Positions 42,921-52,339 of a stretch of DNA of 64,000 bases are shown one piece after another. Every line of letters begins with the position of its first letter. Position 1 is the stretch's first letter. Both the position numbers and the translations under genes were made by a program. This DNA comes from Pokkaliibacter plantistimulans. Lineage in GTDB: Bacteria > Pseudomonadota > Gammaproteobacteria > Pseudomonadales > Balneatricaceae. Under the pieces are notes generated by a model. The model searched no databases. It was not told the origin of the DNA and was given only the letters and a program-made list of their open reading frames with translations. The stretch lies in assembly GCF_046844695.1 (NCBI RefSeq), contig NZ_CP177354.1, positions 5,456,001 to 5,520,000 of the forward strand, given 5' to 3'.

Positions 42921-43724
42921 ATGACTGCTTCACCAAGAAAGCCATGGAGTGCTTTCCTGCTATCGATACTGACCACCGGTGTCGGCCAGATCTATGCAGG
43001 GTATCCCCTGCGCGGAATGCTCATACTGCTGGCCAAGTATGTCCCTTATGTCGCTATCGGGCTGGCAGGCGGCCTGTCTACCCTGTCTGGCTTTATCGCT
43101 GCCACCGTCATTACCGCCAGCATCCATATCATCGCCCTGGTGGATGCGGTGTTGCTGGCCAGAAAGGGCCGCACCTATACCCTGCGCGCTTTCAATCGCG
43201 GGTATGTCTATTTACTGGCAGCCATGATGGCGATTGCGATGCTCTGCACGCTGACGGTCTATCGCATCCCGCTATTTGGCTTTGGACACTATCGTATTTC
43301 CAGCAATGCCATGGCCCCCACCCTGTCAGCGGACGACCAGATACTGGTGGATACCCGGGCCACCTCAGCCCACATCGGCGACATCATTATTTTCAGGCCG
43401 CCACAGCACCCTGACACGCTTTACAGCATGAGGGTTGCCGCCACAGGTGGTGATCGTCTTGCTATTCAGAATGGTGATGTTCTGGTGAATGGAGTGGCAC
43501 AGCCCGCACTGACCGTTACTGCAGACCAGCGGCAACTCCCCCAGTCAGTCACTTTCCCTGAGCTGGAAATTCCGCCGGGTCAGCTGTTCGTGCTGGGTGA
43601 TTATCGGGACAACAGCAATGACAGCCGCTACTGGGGTTTTGTGCCGGAAGAGAATGTGGTCGGGACCGTCACAGCCATCTTTTACTCAGCCGACCTGCAC
43701 AAAATTGGCACCCTGAAACAATGA
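42921..43724 (+). CDS. Signal peptidase I homologue (S26), probably inactive
   Basis: A 267-residue protein with three N-terminal helical segments and a C-terminal S26 domain. The final box GDYRDNSNDSRYWGFVP is intact. But where active enzymes have SGSM.PTL the sequence is SSNAMAPTL, putting Ala at the nucleophile position. Where the catalytic lysine stands in Y.KRV..PGD the sequence is YSMRVAATGGD, with Met. Both dyad residues are therefore missing by eye alignment. It is coupled by ATGA to the secreted protein encoded next, so a pseudo-peptidase acting as a scaffold or chaperone for it is conceivable. Confidence 0.82.
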   Translation: MTASPRKPWSAFLLSILTTGVGQIYAGYPLRGMLILLAKYVPYVAIGLAGGLSTLSGFIAATVITASIHIIALVDAVLLARKGRTYTLRAFNRGYVYLLAAMMAIAMLCTLTVYRIPLFGFGHYRISSNAMAPTLSADDQILVDTRATSAHIGDIIIFRPPQHPDTLYSMRVAATGGDRLAIQNGDVLVNGVAQPALTVTADQRQLPQSVTFPELEIPPGQLFVLGDYRDNSNDSRYWGFVPEENVVGTVTAIFYSADLHKIGTLKQ

Positions 43725-44347
43725 ATATCCTCCGCAACGCCTTGCTGTGTGTGCTACTGCTGGCAGGCAACGTTGCCTCGGCCAGTCCCCTTCTGGCAGA
43801 GGCCGAGGGCGACCTTGATCGTGATGGTATGGCTGAGCGGGTGACCGTTGAAAATGTGCCCCCTTCACGTGCATCTGCACCGCCCGCGGGGCAACGTGTG
43901 ATCAATATCTACCGACGTCATGGTACGCAGTGGCAGCTCTGGCACAGCGCCAGCGGTGCCGTTATGTCAGAGGGCAGTGGCGGGATGCTGGGTGATGCCT
44001 TTGACAACCTGACGATTGAACGCGGCTGTCTGGTGGTCAGTCATTATGGCGGCGGAGGAGATGCCCGCTGGGGCATGACCCACCGGTACCGCTATGATCA
44101 GGGCCGCTGGCGGCTGATTGGTGCAACCATTGAGCATACCGAACTGTATAGCAGCAGACGCACACTGGACTTCAATCTCGCCACCGGCAAGGCCATCTAT
44201 ACCGAAGCCCGTCAGGACGACTCAGGGCAGGATCATCACACCTACTCAGTGACCTGGCATGTTGCCGTCAAGCCTGTCCCGCTGGGCTATACGCCCGGCA
44301 GCCAGCAACTCCGCATTCCCGGTCGTTCATTCAGCATCGGCTATTAA
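43721..44347 (+). CDS. Secreted protein of unknown function coupled to the S26 homologue
   Basis: A 208-residue protein with a signal peptide (NILRNALLCVLLLAGNVASA). The mature part begins EAEGDLDRDGMAERVTVE, an aspartate-rich FG-GAP/EF-hand-like pattern seen at the start of several periplasmic proteins, followed by a beta-rich body. No family is named with confidence. Its start overlaps the preceding stop codon by four bases. A 9-bp hairpin follows. Confidence 0.68.
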   Translation: MNILRNALLCVLLLAGNVASASPLLAEAEGDLDRDGMAERVTVENVPPSRASAPPAGQRVINIYRRHGTQWQLWHSASGAVMSEGSGGMLGDAFDNLTIERGCLVVSHYGGGGDARWGMTHRYRYDQGRWRLIGATIEHTELYSSRRTLDFNLATGKAIYTEARQDDSGQDHHTYSVTWHVAVKPVPLGYTPGSQQLRIPGRSFSIGY

Positions 44348-44361
44348 CTGAGGTTCCAGCC

Positions 44362-44390
44362 GCCCTGCTGCATCGCCAGCAGGGCATTTC
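44362..44390 (+). terminator. Hairpin terminator before the fhu operon
   Basis: GCCCTGCTG (44362-44370) pairs with CAGCAGGGC (44377-44385) over a 6-base loop, then ATTTC. It separates the accessory genes from the iron-uptake operon. Confidence 0.65.
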
Positions 44391-44486
44391 GCCTTATTAG
44401 AACTGTTCACATTCTTACTAAATCTGCGCCCAGCTTGTTCGTCTTACCTCTCTGTAGACTACCTCCCCCTATCGTCCAAGCTGGCT

Positions 44487-45443
44487 ATGTCTGACAAAAC
44501 CACTTTATCTACGGCGCGCCTGATCAGCCGCCGACGGCTGCTGTGTGCGCTGGCGACAGCCCCCGGCTGGCCGCTGCTGGCACACGCAGCCAGTTCTACA
44601 CCAGCCATGCAGCGCATTGCCGCGCTTGACTGGGCCAGTGCCGAAAACCTGCTGGCACTGGGCATCACGCCCCTGACCCTGCCGGAAATCGACCGTTACC
44701 GCCAACTGGTGATGGCCCCTGCCGTGCCCGACAATGTGCATGAGCTGGGCCTGCGTTCAGAACCCAATATGGAGCTGCTGCAGGCACTGCGCCCTGACGT
44801 GCTGGTGATGAATCCTGAGCTGGCGCCATTGCAGCGACAGCTGGAGCAAATTGCCCCGGTGGTGCAGTTTGAAGCACAAGGGTTCGCGGGGGATCTGCGA
44901 CTGGCCAGCAACCAGCCCATTGATCAGATCGAACATGGCAGTCAGGCACTGCAACAGCTGGCCAGTCAGCTCGGCTATGGCGAGCAGGCGGCGGCTTATA
45001 TCGCCGATGCCAGTCGCCAGTTTAGTGAGGCCAGAGCAACACTGGCGCCTTACGCCGGTCGTCCGCTGTATCTGATCAGCCTGATTGATGCCCGCCGTAC
45101 GCTGGTGTTCTGCAGCAATAGCCTGTTTCAGGACGTCTTCAACCGGCTGGGCCTGCGCAATGCCTGGACCACTCCCGGCTCGGCCTTTGGCCACCTGACG
45201 GTCACCCTGGACCAGCTGGCAGCCAACAGAGAAGCGGTACTGGTCAATATCGGCAATGAGCGTCTGGTTCAGGGTGCGCTGGCGATGAAAATCCCGGTAC
45301 TGAACAGCCTCCCTGCGGTGCAGCAGAAACGCGTCGTGCTGCTGCCACAAACCCTGTTCTACGGTGGCCTGCCTTCGGCCCTGCGCCTGACTCAGTTACT
45401 GGCCAGCCGTCTGCCACTGGCTGAAGGAGCCCTCCATGGTTGA
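44487..45443 (+). CDS. fhuD: Ferric hydroxamate-binding protein, FhuD-like
   Basis: A 318-residue periplasmic binding protein of the helical-backbone metal-receptor class. The N-terminus has a twin-arginine-type leader (ARLISRRRLLCALATA), as in E. coli FhuD, which is exported by Tat. The mature part shows IAALDWASAENLLALGITPL and LGLRSEPNMELLQALRPDVL, the usual lobe I motifs. Its stop overlaps the start of the permease gene by eight bases. It should bind ferric hydroxamates, consistent with the local PvdA-type biosynthesis. Confidence 0.9.
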   Translation: MSDKTTLSTARLISRRRLLCALATAPGWPLLAHAASSTPAMQRIAALDWASAENLLALGITPLTLPEIDRYRQLVMAPAVPDNVHELGLRSEPNMELLQALRPDVLVMNPELAPLQRQLEQIAPVVQFEAQGFAGDLRLASNQPIDQIEHGSQALQQLASQLGYGEQAAAYIADASRQFSEARATLAPYAGRPLYLISLIDARRTLVFCSNSLFQDVFNRLGLRNAWTTPGSAFGHLTVTLDQLAANREAVLVNIGNERLVQGALAMKIPVLNSLPAVQQKRVVLLPQTLFYGGLPSALRLTQLLASRLPLAEGALHG

Positions 45444-47457
45444 TCACGCTGTTGCCAGCAACGCCCCGCTGCGCGCGACGCCTGTGCGCCTGTTGCCTGC
45501 ACTGTTGGGTGTCGGCGCCCTGTTGCTCTGTGTGCTGCTGATCTGGGCCAACTTTCAGCGGCAGCTGCCCGGCACGCTCTGGTGGCAGGCGATTACCCAG
45601 CCTGATACCACCGCCACCGATCAGGTCATGCTGCACTTTACCTATCTGCCGCGTCTGGTGGTGGCCGTGCTGGCCGGAGCTGCACTGGCGCTGGCCGGTG
45701 CCATCTTTCAGCATCTGCTGCGTAACCCGCTGGCCGAACCCGCCACCCTCGGTATTTCTGCCGGAGCCCAGTTAGCCCTCAGCATCGCCACGGTCTGGTT
45801 CCCTGCTGCGCTGTATATCGGCAAGCTCTGGGTGGCCATGGCCGGCGCAGGCATTGCCCTGTTTGCGGTGATGGGGCTGGCCTGGCGACAGGGGCTGTCG
45901 CCGGTGACCGTCACCCTGACCGGGCTGATTGTCAGTCTCTACTGCAGCACCCTGAGCGCCGTGATTGCCTTGTTCAATCACGACATGCTGATTGGTCTGT
46001 TCCTGTGGGGAGCGGGCTATCTCGATCAGAATGACTGGAGCAGTGCGCTCTACCTGCTGCCGCGCCTGAGCGTGCTGGCGCTACTGGCACTGGTGCTGTT
46101 GCGGCCACTGACCATTCTCGGTCTGGATGACAGCAGCGCCCGCTCGCTCGGCGTGCCTGTCAGCTGGTTCCGCTTTGCCGCGCTGGCCCTGTCGGTGGCC
46201 CTTACCGCCATGACCGTTGCTGTGGTCGGGGTGATCAGCTTTATCGGGCTGGCAGCGCCTGCCGTTGCCCGCCTGCTCGGTGCCCGTCGTCTGGGGCAAC
46301 AGCTGCTGTGGTCGCCGGTCTGTGGCGCCTTGCTGCTGCTGACCACCGATCAGCTGGTGCAACTGCTGCCCACCACCTATCGCGCCTTCCCCACCGGCGC
46401 CATGACCGCCCTGCTCGGCGCGCCGCTGCTGCTGGTGTTACTGCCCCGGTTGAAGGAAGCACAACCCCTGCTGCACAGCGCCAGTCAGGCCGTGCGCCGG
46501 GTACAGCGCCCGCTGCTGATTACTCTCAGCCTGTTGCTGCTGGTGCCGGTCCTGCTGTGGGTCGCCCTTTGTGCAGGTCACGACGCCAGCGGCTGGCACT
46601 GGCTGGCCAGCACCGATGAACTCAGTCAGGGGCTGCTGCAGCTGCGCTATCCCCGCGCTGTCGCGGCGTTCTGCGGCGGTGCCATGCTGGCACTGGCCGG
46701 TGGCATTCTGCAGCGGATGACCGGCAATCCCATGGCCGCCCCGGAAGTGCTGGGCATTGCCTCCGGCGCCATGCTCGGCGTTATCGTGCTGATGTTTACC
46801 GCGGTGGCACCGACCCGCGCCATGCAGATTGGTGCCGGTGCAGCCGGTGCACTGCTGGTCCTGCTGGGGATGTTACTGCTGTCCCGCCGCGAACATTTCT
46901 CCGGCTCTCGCCTGCTGCTGGCTGGCGTGGCGATCAGCTCGGTTTCCGGTCTGATCATGGCGGTGCTGAAATCCGCCCAGGACCCACGCCTCGGGCAGCT
47001 GCTCTCCTGGCTGGCGGGGTCGACCTATCACGTGGTCGCTGCTGAAGCCCTGTGGTCTGTGCTGGTGCTGCTGGTGGGGATGGCACTGATACCACTGATT
47101 GCCCGCTGGCTGACCCTGCTGCCACTGGGAGTACAGACCGCCGCCAGCCTTGGCCTCAACCGCCGGGCTGCCAGCCTCAGCCTTTTGTTGCTAACCGCCA
47201 TCCTGACGGCCGCTGCCACCATCAGTGTTGGCCCGCTGAGTTTTGTCGGTCTGATGGGGCCACACTTTGCCCGTATGGCCGGTTTTCAGCGGGCCGGTAG
47301 CCAGCTGCTGGTCGCTACCCTGTTTGGCGGTCTGGTTCTGCTGGTATCGGACTGGCTGGGCCGCACCCTGATTTTCCCCTTCCAGATTCCTGCCGGGTTG
47401 CTGGCGGCCATTATCGGTGGCCCCTTCCTGCTGCATCTGATCGCCCGACGCACCTGA
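45436..47457 (+). CDS. fhuB: Ferric hydroxamate ABC permease, fused double domain FhuB
   Basis: A 673-residue membrane protein made of two FecCD-type permease halves, the length and layout of FhuB. Each half repeats the signatures: LAGAALALAGAIFQHLLRNP with LGISAG in the first, and MLALAGGILQRMTGNPMAAP with LGIASGAMLG in the second, plus the ATPase-contact loops GVISFIGLAAPAVAR and GPLSFVGLMGPHFAR. About 20 helices are expected. It carries the substrate delivered by FhuD into the cytoplasm. Confidence 0.94.
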   Translation: MVDHAVASNAPLRATPVRLLPALLGVGALLLCVLLIWANFQRQLPGTLWWQAITQPDTTATDQVMLHFTYLPRLVVAVLAGAALALAGAIFQHLLRNPLAEPATLGISAGAQLALSIATVWFPAALYIGKLWVAMAGAGIALFAVMGLAWRQGLSPVTVTLTGLIVSLYCSTLSAVIALFNHDMLIGLFLWGAGYLDQNDWSSALYLLPRLSVLALLALVLLRPLTILGLDDSSARSLGVPVSWFRFAALALSVALTAMTVAVVGVISFIGLAAPAVARLLGARRLGQQLLWSPVCGALLLLTTDQLVQLLPTTYRAFPTGAMTALLGAPLLLVLLPRLKEAQPLLHSASQAVRRVQRPLLITLSLLLLVPVLLWVALCAGHDASGWHWLASTDELSQGLLQLRYPRAVAAFCGGAMLALAGGILQRMTGNPMAAPEVLGIASGAMLGVIVLMFTAVAPTRAMQIGAGAAGALLVLLGMLLLSRREHFSGSRLLLAGVAISSVSGLIMAVLKSAQDPRLGQLLSWLAGSTYHVVAAEALWSVLVLLVGMALIPLIARWLTLLPLGVQTAASLGLNRRAASLSLLLLTAILTAAATISVGPLSFVGLMGPHFARMAGFQRAGSQLLVATLFGGLVLLVSDWLGRTLIFPFQIPAGLLAAIIGGPFLLHLIARRT

Positions 47458-47473
47458 CGCCCGAGGACGTACC

Positions 47474-48394
47474 ATGAATAGCCAGACTGCTGTTTCCCAA
47501 AGCGAGCCATCGCAGGCCGACGCCACCCCGGCTACTGCCGAAGCCCCGCAGAATCTCTACCGCCCGCTGACGGTGCTACGCAGTGAAGTGCTGTCGCCGG
47601 AAATGCGGCGCCTGACACTACAGGGCGAAGACCTGTCACCCTTCGACACCCTCGATAACCTGCATGTCCGTTTCTATGTGCCAGTGGACCTGTCACTCCC
47701 CTGCGAGTGGCCCACTGCCGATGAAGAAGGCCGCCCGCAGCTCACTAAAACGCAGGGTGCCAATAACGTCACCATGCGTTACTACACCATCCGTCGTCTG
47801 GATGTCGCCCGCGGCGAGGTGGATATCGACTTTGTGACCCATGGCCATGCGGGCCCGGCCTCCAACTTTGCCCGAGCCGCCAAACCCGGTGACCGCTGCG
47901 CCATGTCCGGCCCCTGTGGTTTTAGCGTCAAGCCTGCCGACTGGTATCTGCTGGCGGGGGATGAAACCGCCCTGCCCGCCATCGCCCGCCTGCTCGACAA
48001 CCTGCCGGCCCATTGTCAGGGCAGTGTGCATATTGAAGTTTCCCGCCCCGGCTGTGAGGTGGTAATGCCCAGCCATCCCGGCCTGCCGGTGCAGTGGCAC
48101 TATCGCAACAGTAACCTTGCTAGCAGCAATCGCGCTGCTGATAACCATAGCGTCGCTGACAGCCCTAGCGCTGATCATGACGCTGGTGTTGCTTATGAAG
48201 ACAGCGGCCTGTCAGATCTGCCACAGGCGCTGGCCAGTGTCCGCTTCCCCGAACAGCCCGACAGTGGCTTTATCTGGGTGGCCGGTGAATACGAGCTGCT
48301 GCGCCGCTGTCAGGCAGCCGCACTGGCTGATCGCCACTGGCCCAAAGAGCGCCTGCTCGGCGTCCCTTACTGGCGCCGCAAAGCCGATAACTAA
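47474..48394 (+). CDS. Siderophore-interacting protein, FAD ferric reductase (SIP)
   Basis: A 306-residue cytoplasmic flavoreductase. The FAD motif is RYYTIRRL and the NAD(P)H-binding domain begins near WYLLAGDETALPAIARLL, the SIP signature, ending with WVAGEYELLRRC. It would reduce the ferric siderophore after import to release iron. A polar Ala/Asn/Asp/Ser-rich stretch near residues 215-240 interrupts the reductase domain. Placing the reductase between fhuB and fhuC differs from the enteric fhu order. Confidence 0.9.
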   Translation: MNSQTAVSQSEPSQADATPATAEAPQNLYRPLTVLRSEVLSPEMRRLTLQGEDLSPFDTLDNLHVRFYVPVDLSLPCEWPTADEEGRPQLTKTQGANNVTMRYYTIRRLDVARGEVDIDFVTHGHAGPASNFARAAKPGDRCAMSGPCGFSVKPADWYLLAGDETALPAIARLLDNLPAHCQGSVHIEVSRPGCEVVMPSHPGLPVQWHYRNSNLASSNRAADNHSVADSPSADHDAGVAYEDSGLSDLPQALASVRFPEQPDSGFIWVAGEYELLRRCQAAALADRHWPKERLLGVPYWRRKADN

Positions 48395-48471
48395 AGCAGG
48401 CGCGTATCCGCTTGCCGCGTATTCGTACTCCTCTGCAGCTTCCGGCTGCAGAGCACTCCCGGAACTCAGCG

Positions 48472-49296
48472 ATGAACCCAGCCATGAACTCAGCCGAGAC
48501 GACGCCCAACACCAGCCGCCCCCTGCACCTTTTTACCCTCGATAAGGTCAGCTTCGACGTTCCCGGTCGGCAGCTGCTGGCACCGCTGACGCTGGCACTG
48601 CCCGCCCGCAAGATCATCGGCCTGATCGGCCACAACGGCTCAGGGAAATCCACCCTGCTGAAAATTCTGGCCCGTCAGCAACAGGCCAGCGGCGGCACCG
48701 CCCGCTTCGAGGAAAAGCCCCTGCAACGCTGGAGCGAACGTGACTTTGCCCGCAAGGTCGCCTATTTGCCGCAGTACACCCCGGCAGCCACCGGCCTGTC
48801 GGTGCGCGAGCTGATTGCCCTAGGGCGTTATCCCTGGCACGGCGCACTAGGCCGCTTTGGCAAGCAGGATGCCGACAAGGTGGAAGAAGCCATGGCGCTG
48901 ACCGACGTGACCGCACTGGCAGATCAGCTGGTCGATACCCTGTCAGGCGGCGAGCGCCAGCGGGTCTGGCTGGCCATGCTGGTCGCACAGGACACCGAAT
49001 GCCTGCTACTGGATGAGCCGATCTCGGCGCTGGATATTGCCCACCAGATCGACGTGCTGGCACTGGTGCAGCGACTGTCGCAGGAAAAGGGGCTGGGGGT
49101 GATCGTGGTGCTGCACGACGTCAATCTGGCCGCCCGTTACTGTGATGAAATCATCGCCCTGCATTCCGGCAGGATGATCGCACGCGGCACGGCAGAAAAG
49201 ATCATGACGCCGGAACAGTTGCAGGCCATCTACGGCCTGAAGATGGAAGTGATTCGCCAGCCGGGTACCGGCCATACCGTGGCACTAGCCTGCTAG
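48472..49296 (+). CDS. fhuC: Ferric hydroxamate ABC ATPase, FhuC-like
   Basis: A 275-residue ATPase of the iron-siderophore class. Walker A is GHNGSGKSTLLKIL, the signature LSGGERQRVWLAM, and Walker B CLLLDEPISALDIAHQ, with the H-switch in VVLHDVNLAARYCD. The ATG at 48472 is chosen; in-frame sequence back to a TTG at 48412 has no ATPase character. It energises the FhuB permease. It is the last gene of the fhuD-fhuB-sip-fhuC group. Confidence 0.9.
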   Translation: MNPAMNSAETTPNTSRPLHLFTLDKVSFDVPGRQLLAPLTLALPARKIIGLIGHNGSGKSTLLKILARQQQASGGTARFEEKPLQRWSERDFARKVAYLPQYTPAATGLSVRELIALGRYPWHGALGRFGKQDADKVEEAMALTDVTALADQLVDTLSGGERQRVWLAMLVAQDTECLLLDEPISALDIAHQIDVLALVQRLSQEKGLGVIVVLHDVNLAARYCDEIIALHSGRMIARGTAEKIMTPEQLQAIYGLKMEVIRQPGTGHTVALAC

Positions 49297-49378
49297 ACAG
49301 CAGCGACGATTCAGGATGACGACCCTTCTCCCGTCAGGGGCGGGTCAGCGCTCTCAACAATGCGTCATCAAAATCCTA

Positions 49379-49397
49379 AATAATAACGATTTGTATT
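49379..49397 (+). promoter_or_regulatory. Possible Fur box before the TonB receptor gene
   Basis: AATAATAACGATTTGTATT matches the 19-bp Fur consensus at 11 positions in an AT-rich pocket about 150 bp before the receptor start. Iron control of such receptors is expected; the match alone is modest. Confidence 0.45.
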
Positions 49398-49543
49398 CGT
49401 CTCCTAATCTGTGGCGCCTTAACCGCTTTGCCGAACCCAGGCAGCAAGGGTTCAATTTCCCCAAAAATACAGTAACGACAGACCTGTTTTGGCGCCCCCC
49501 ACCATGTTGAGCAACGTGATAACGCCTTATAGGACCTGACTCC

Positions 49544-51682
49544 ATGAAATCAGCTGTACCCTTCACCGCCCTGAGGAAGACCCCTCTCAGTCTGGCCGTC
49601 ACCCAAGCCCTGCTATTGAGCCTCGGTGTAACTGGCCATGCACTGGCTGCCAGCACTGGCGAAACCACGCTGGAGCTGCCGACGCTGGATGTCAGCTCGG
49701 AAGCACTGAAAGCACAGGGCGGCGCGGAAGATGGTTACAAGGTCGATACCGCCACCGATATCGGCTTCCTGAAAAACCGGGAACTGAAGGATACGCCCTA
49801 TTCGGTACAGGTGATTTCCAAGGAAGTTATCCAGAACCAGATCGCCTCTTCACCCGATGATCTGCTGACCCGCAATGCCTCGGTCAATATTGTTGCCCCG
49901 GATAGTTCCAACTCCATGCAGAACATGAATATCCGTGGCTTTTCCGTCTATTCCACTTCCGGCTCCGTCGCTATCGATGGCCTGCGCACCCTGTATCTCA
50001 AACGTATACCCACCAGCAATATTGAAAATATTGAAGTCTTAAATGGTCTGTCGGGCTTTCTCTACGGTGCGGCCCTGCCTGGCGGATTTATCAACTACCA
50101 GCTGAAAAAGCCAGTCTATGAGCGCATTACCAATGTCACCGTCGGTAATTACGGTGGCAGCAACTACTTTGCCCATGCAGACCTCGGCGGCTCACTGAAC
50201 CAGACCGATACCCTTGCCTATCGCCTGAATGTGATGACACGCAATGGTGATACGGCGATCGACGGGAATAACGTTTCGGAAACCAATATCGACGGCGCAC
50301 TGGAATGGAAAGTTACCGATAAAGTGACAGCAGAGATTGATGCCAGCCATAACAACAATCGAACAGAGCGAGGGACCACTTTCTGGCAATTGGGACTGGA
50401 GCCAACCACACTGGATACCAACAAAAACTGGTCACAAAAGTGGGTAACAGACAAGCTCACCACTGATCGCATTGCCAGCAAGGTGACTTGGGATATCAAC
50501 GATATATTTTCCGTTCGTGGAGCCTACGCTTACACCGAGAACCGGCGTGATACCGTACTCAGCAGTAGCAACGTTCTTACCAATGCCTTCGGTACCGTGG
50601 ATTTGATCCCCGCATTGTCATTGACTGGGGCTTCACATATCAAAGAAAACTCCTACTACCTCTATCTCGATTCAAAATTCAATACAGGGTCTGTTGAACA
50701 CACGCTGACGACCGGACTATCAGGTGTAGACAACAAATGGTTGCGAACCCAAAGTACCACTGTTCCCGTATATACCCAGCGTGAGAGCTGGCCAACACTG
50801 AATTATTTTGATTTACCCGCTTATTCCACCAGTGATGAGGAATATATGGGTACTCATACCAAAATGGATAACGTTACCATTGGTGATCAGATCAAGCTGA
50901 ATGACCAGTGGGAAGTACTGGCGGGTGCTACCTATACGTCGATTGATTCCACCTATAAAGCCAGTGCATCTGGCACTCCCAAGAATTATGACGAAAGCAA
51001 AACCACGCCCAGTCTGTCTCTGGTATACAAACCCATGCCCTGGCTCAGCACCTATGCCAGTTATATGAAAGGTGTAGAGGCCGGTGGTGGCAGCACATCT
51101 GACTCACCACTTCCCCCAGCTATCAGCGAACAGTATGAAATCGGTGCCAAAGCCGAGCTGGGTGGCAGTCTGGTGACCGTAGCACTGTTTGATATCGACA
51201 AGCCTTATGACTATCTGACCAGTGCCAGCACCTATGCGCGTAATGGTCGTGAGAGACACCGCGGTATTGAACTGACCACCAGCGGCAAGGTCACCAACAA
51301 GCTGACACTGATGGGTGGCGTAACCCTGCTTGACGCCAAGGTGGAAGACACCCAATCCGGTATAGAAGGTAATCAACCTGTGGCCGTGCCTGAAGTGATG
51401 GCCAAGGTGTACGGCGAATACGCGATCAGTGCGGTACCCGGCTTGACTGCGACTGCCGGGGTCTACTACACCGGCTCTCAATATATTGATACCACCAACA
51501 ACTATAAGCTGCCGTCCTACACCATCGGCGATATCGGTGCTCGTTATGAACTTAACCAGTTCAAAACCCCGGTTACCCTGCGCATGAATGTGAAGAACGT
51601 CACCGACAAGGATTACTGGCTGAGCCCCTACTATCTGGGATCACCCCGTACTGTCGCCTTCTCGGTGGAAACGAAATTCTGA
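49544..51682 (+). CDS. TonB-dependent siderophore receptor
   Basis: A 712-residue outer-membrane receptor with a signal peptide ending near GHALA-AST. The plug domain shows DTPYSVQVISKEVIQNQIA, MNIRGFSVYS and IEVLNGLSGFLYGAALPGGF. The barrel ends with the family C-terminus VTLRMNVKNVTDKDYWLS and a terminal aromatic (VETKF). It should import the ferric hydroxamate made or scavenged by this locus. The late barrel is AT-richer than the start but the frame is intact. Confidence 0.93.
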   Translation: MKSAVPFTALRKTPLSLAVTQALLLSLGVTGHALAASTGETTLELPTLDVSSEALKAQGGAEDGYKVDTATDIGFLKNRELKDTPYSVQVISKEVIQNQIASSPDDLLTRNASVNIVAPDSSNSMQNMNIRGFSVYSTSGSVAIDGLRTLYLKRIPTSNIENIEVLNGLSGFLYGAALPGGFINYQLKKPVYERITNVTVGNYGGSNYFAHADLGGSLNQTDTLAYRLNVMTRNGDTAIDGNNVSETNIDGALEWKVTDKVTAEIDASHNNNRTERGTTFWQLGLEPTTLDTNKNWSQKWVTDKLTTDRIASKVTWDINDIFSVRGAYAYTENRRDTVLSSSNVLTNAFGTVDLIPALSLTGASHIKENSYYLYLDSKFNTGSVEHTLTTGLSGVDNKWLRTQSTTVPVYTQRESWPTLNYFDLPAYSTSDEEYMGTHTKMDNVTIGDQIKLNDQWEVLAGATYTSIDSTYKASASGTPKNYDESKTTPSLSLVYKPMPWLSTYASYMKGVEAGGGSTSDSPLPPAISEQYEIGAKAELGGSLVTVALFDIDKPYDYLTSASTYARNGRERHRGIELTTSGKVTNKLTLMGGVTLLDAKVEDTQSGIEGNQPVAVPEVMAKVYGEYAISAVPGLTATAGVYYTGSQYIDTTNNYKLPSYTIGDIGARYELNQFKTPVTLRMNVKNVTDKDYWLSPYYLGSPRTVAFSVETKF

Positions 51683-51721
51683 TAAGAGTTCTCTGACTAA
51701 GAAAGTAGTTTCAGCAGAAAT

Positions 51722-51750
51722 AAAGAAAGGGCCGAAAAGGCCCTTTCTTT
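51722..51750 (+). terminator. Intrinsic terminator after the TonB receptor
   Basis: AAAGAAAGGGCC (51722-51733) pairs perfectly with GGCCCTTTCTTT (51739-51750) over a GAAAA loop and is followed by ATTAT. It marks the end of the iron-uptake block and the start of AT-rich cassette DNA. Confidence 0.88.
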
Positions 51751-51976
51751 ATTATCGTGTGAATTGCAATACCTGCTGGTGTTTTTCAATTCTTATTCAC
51801 GCTGAGAACCAAAGACCTAATACTGTATTTGATGGCAAATAAATCACAGCGCCATCGTTGCGATATTTTAATGTTGGCAGACCATTAACAAAAATAGTTA
51901 CGCCATCTTCTGACCGAAAGCAAGCTGTGCTCTATTTATGCAACAATGCCCGGCCGGAGTGCACTTGAGTAACTTG

Positions 51977-52315
51977 TTATCTGTTTTTGTTTGAACCATG
52001 CAATGCGACCACCTTGCCAGATTTGTTTTTATTTGGCTTGACCGTCTTTACCTTACTTATCAGTTGAGGCGACACGTTCCATTTTTGACCAGACTCAGTA
52101 ATGACCGTAACCGTTTTCTTGTTGAATTTTGTAAGTATGCCTATTTGGCGGTCACGCCCCGGAGGCTGGAAACTCACCTGTTCACCAGGAGAAAATTGCA
52201 TCATTTCTTTATGATTATGAAATGATTCGATAAATTTTAGTCTCTCAACAATTCTATGATTTAAAGAAACAAGTTCTTCTTCCGTTAATTCGTCAATATC
52301 AATTTCTATAGCCAT
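51977..52315 (-). CDS. Small SH3-like cassette protein of unknown function
   Basis: A 112-residue protein. An N-terminal acidic helix (ELTEEELVSLNHRIVERLKF) is followed by a small beta-barrel (FSPGEQVSFQPPGRDRQIG, then LTKFNKKTVTVIT and WNVSPQLISKV) resembling KOW/SH3-like folds, with a basic tail. The start is only 24 bp from attC-like site B. The stop TAA falls in GATAACAAG, which looks like the beginning of a further attC. The short gaps fit a gene cassette. Function unknown. Confidence 0.7.
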   Translation of the reverse strand: MAIEIDIDELTEEELVSLNHRIVERLKFIESFHNHKEMMQFSPGEQVSFQPPGRDRQIGILTKFNKKTVTVITESGQKWNVSPQLISKVKTVKPNKNKSGKVVALHGSNKNR

Positions 52316-52339
52316 GATCAGGTCTCGATTCTTTTTTAC

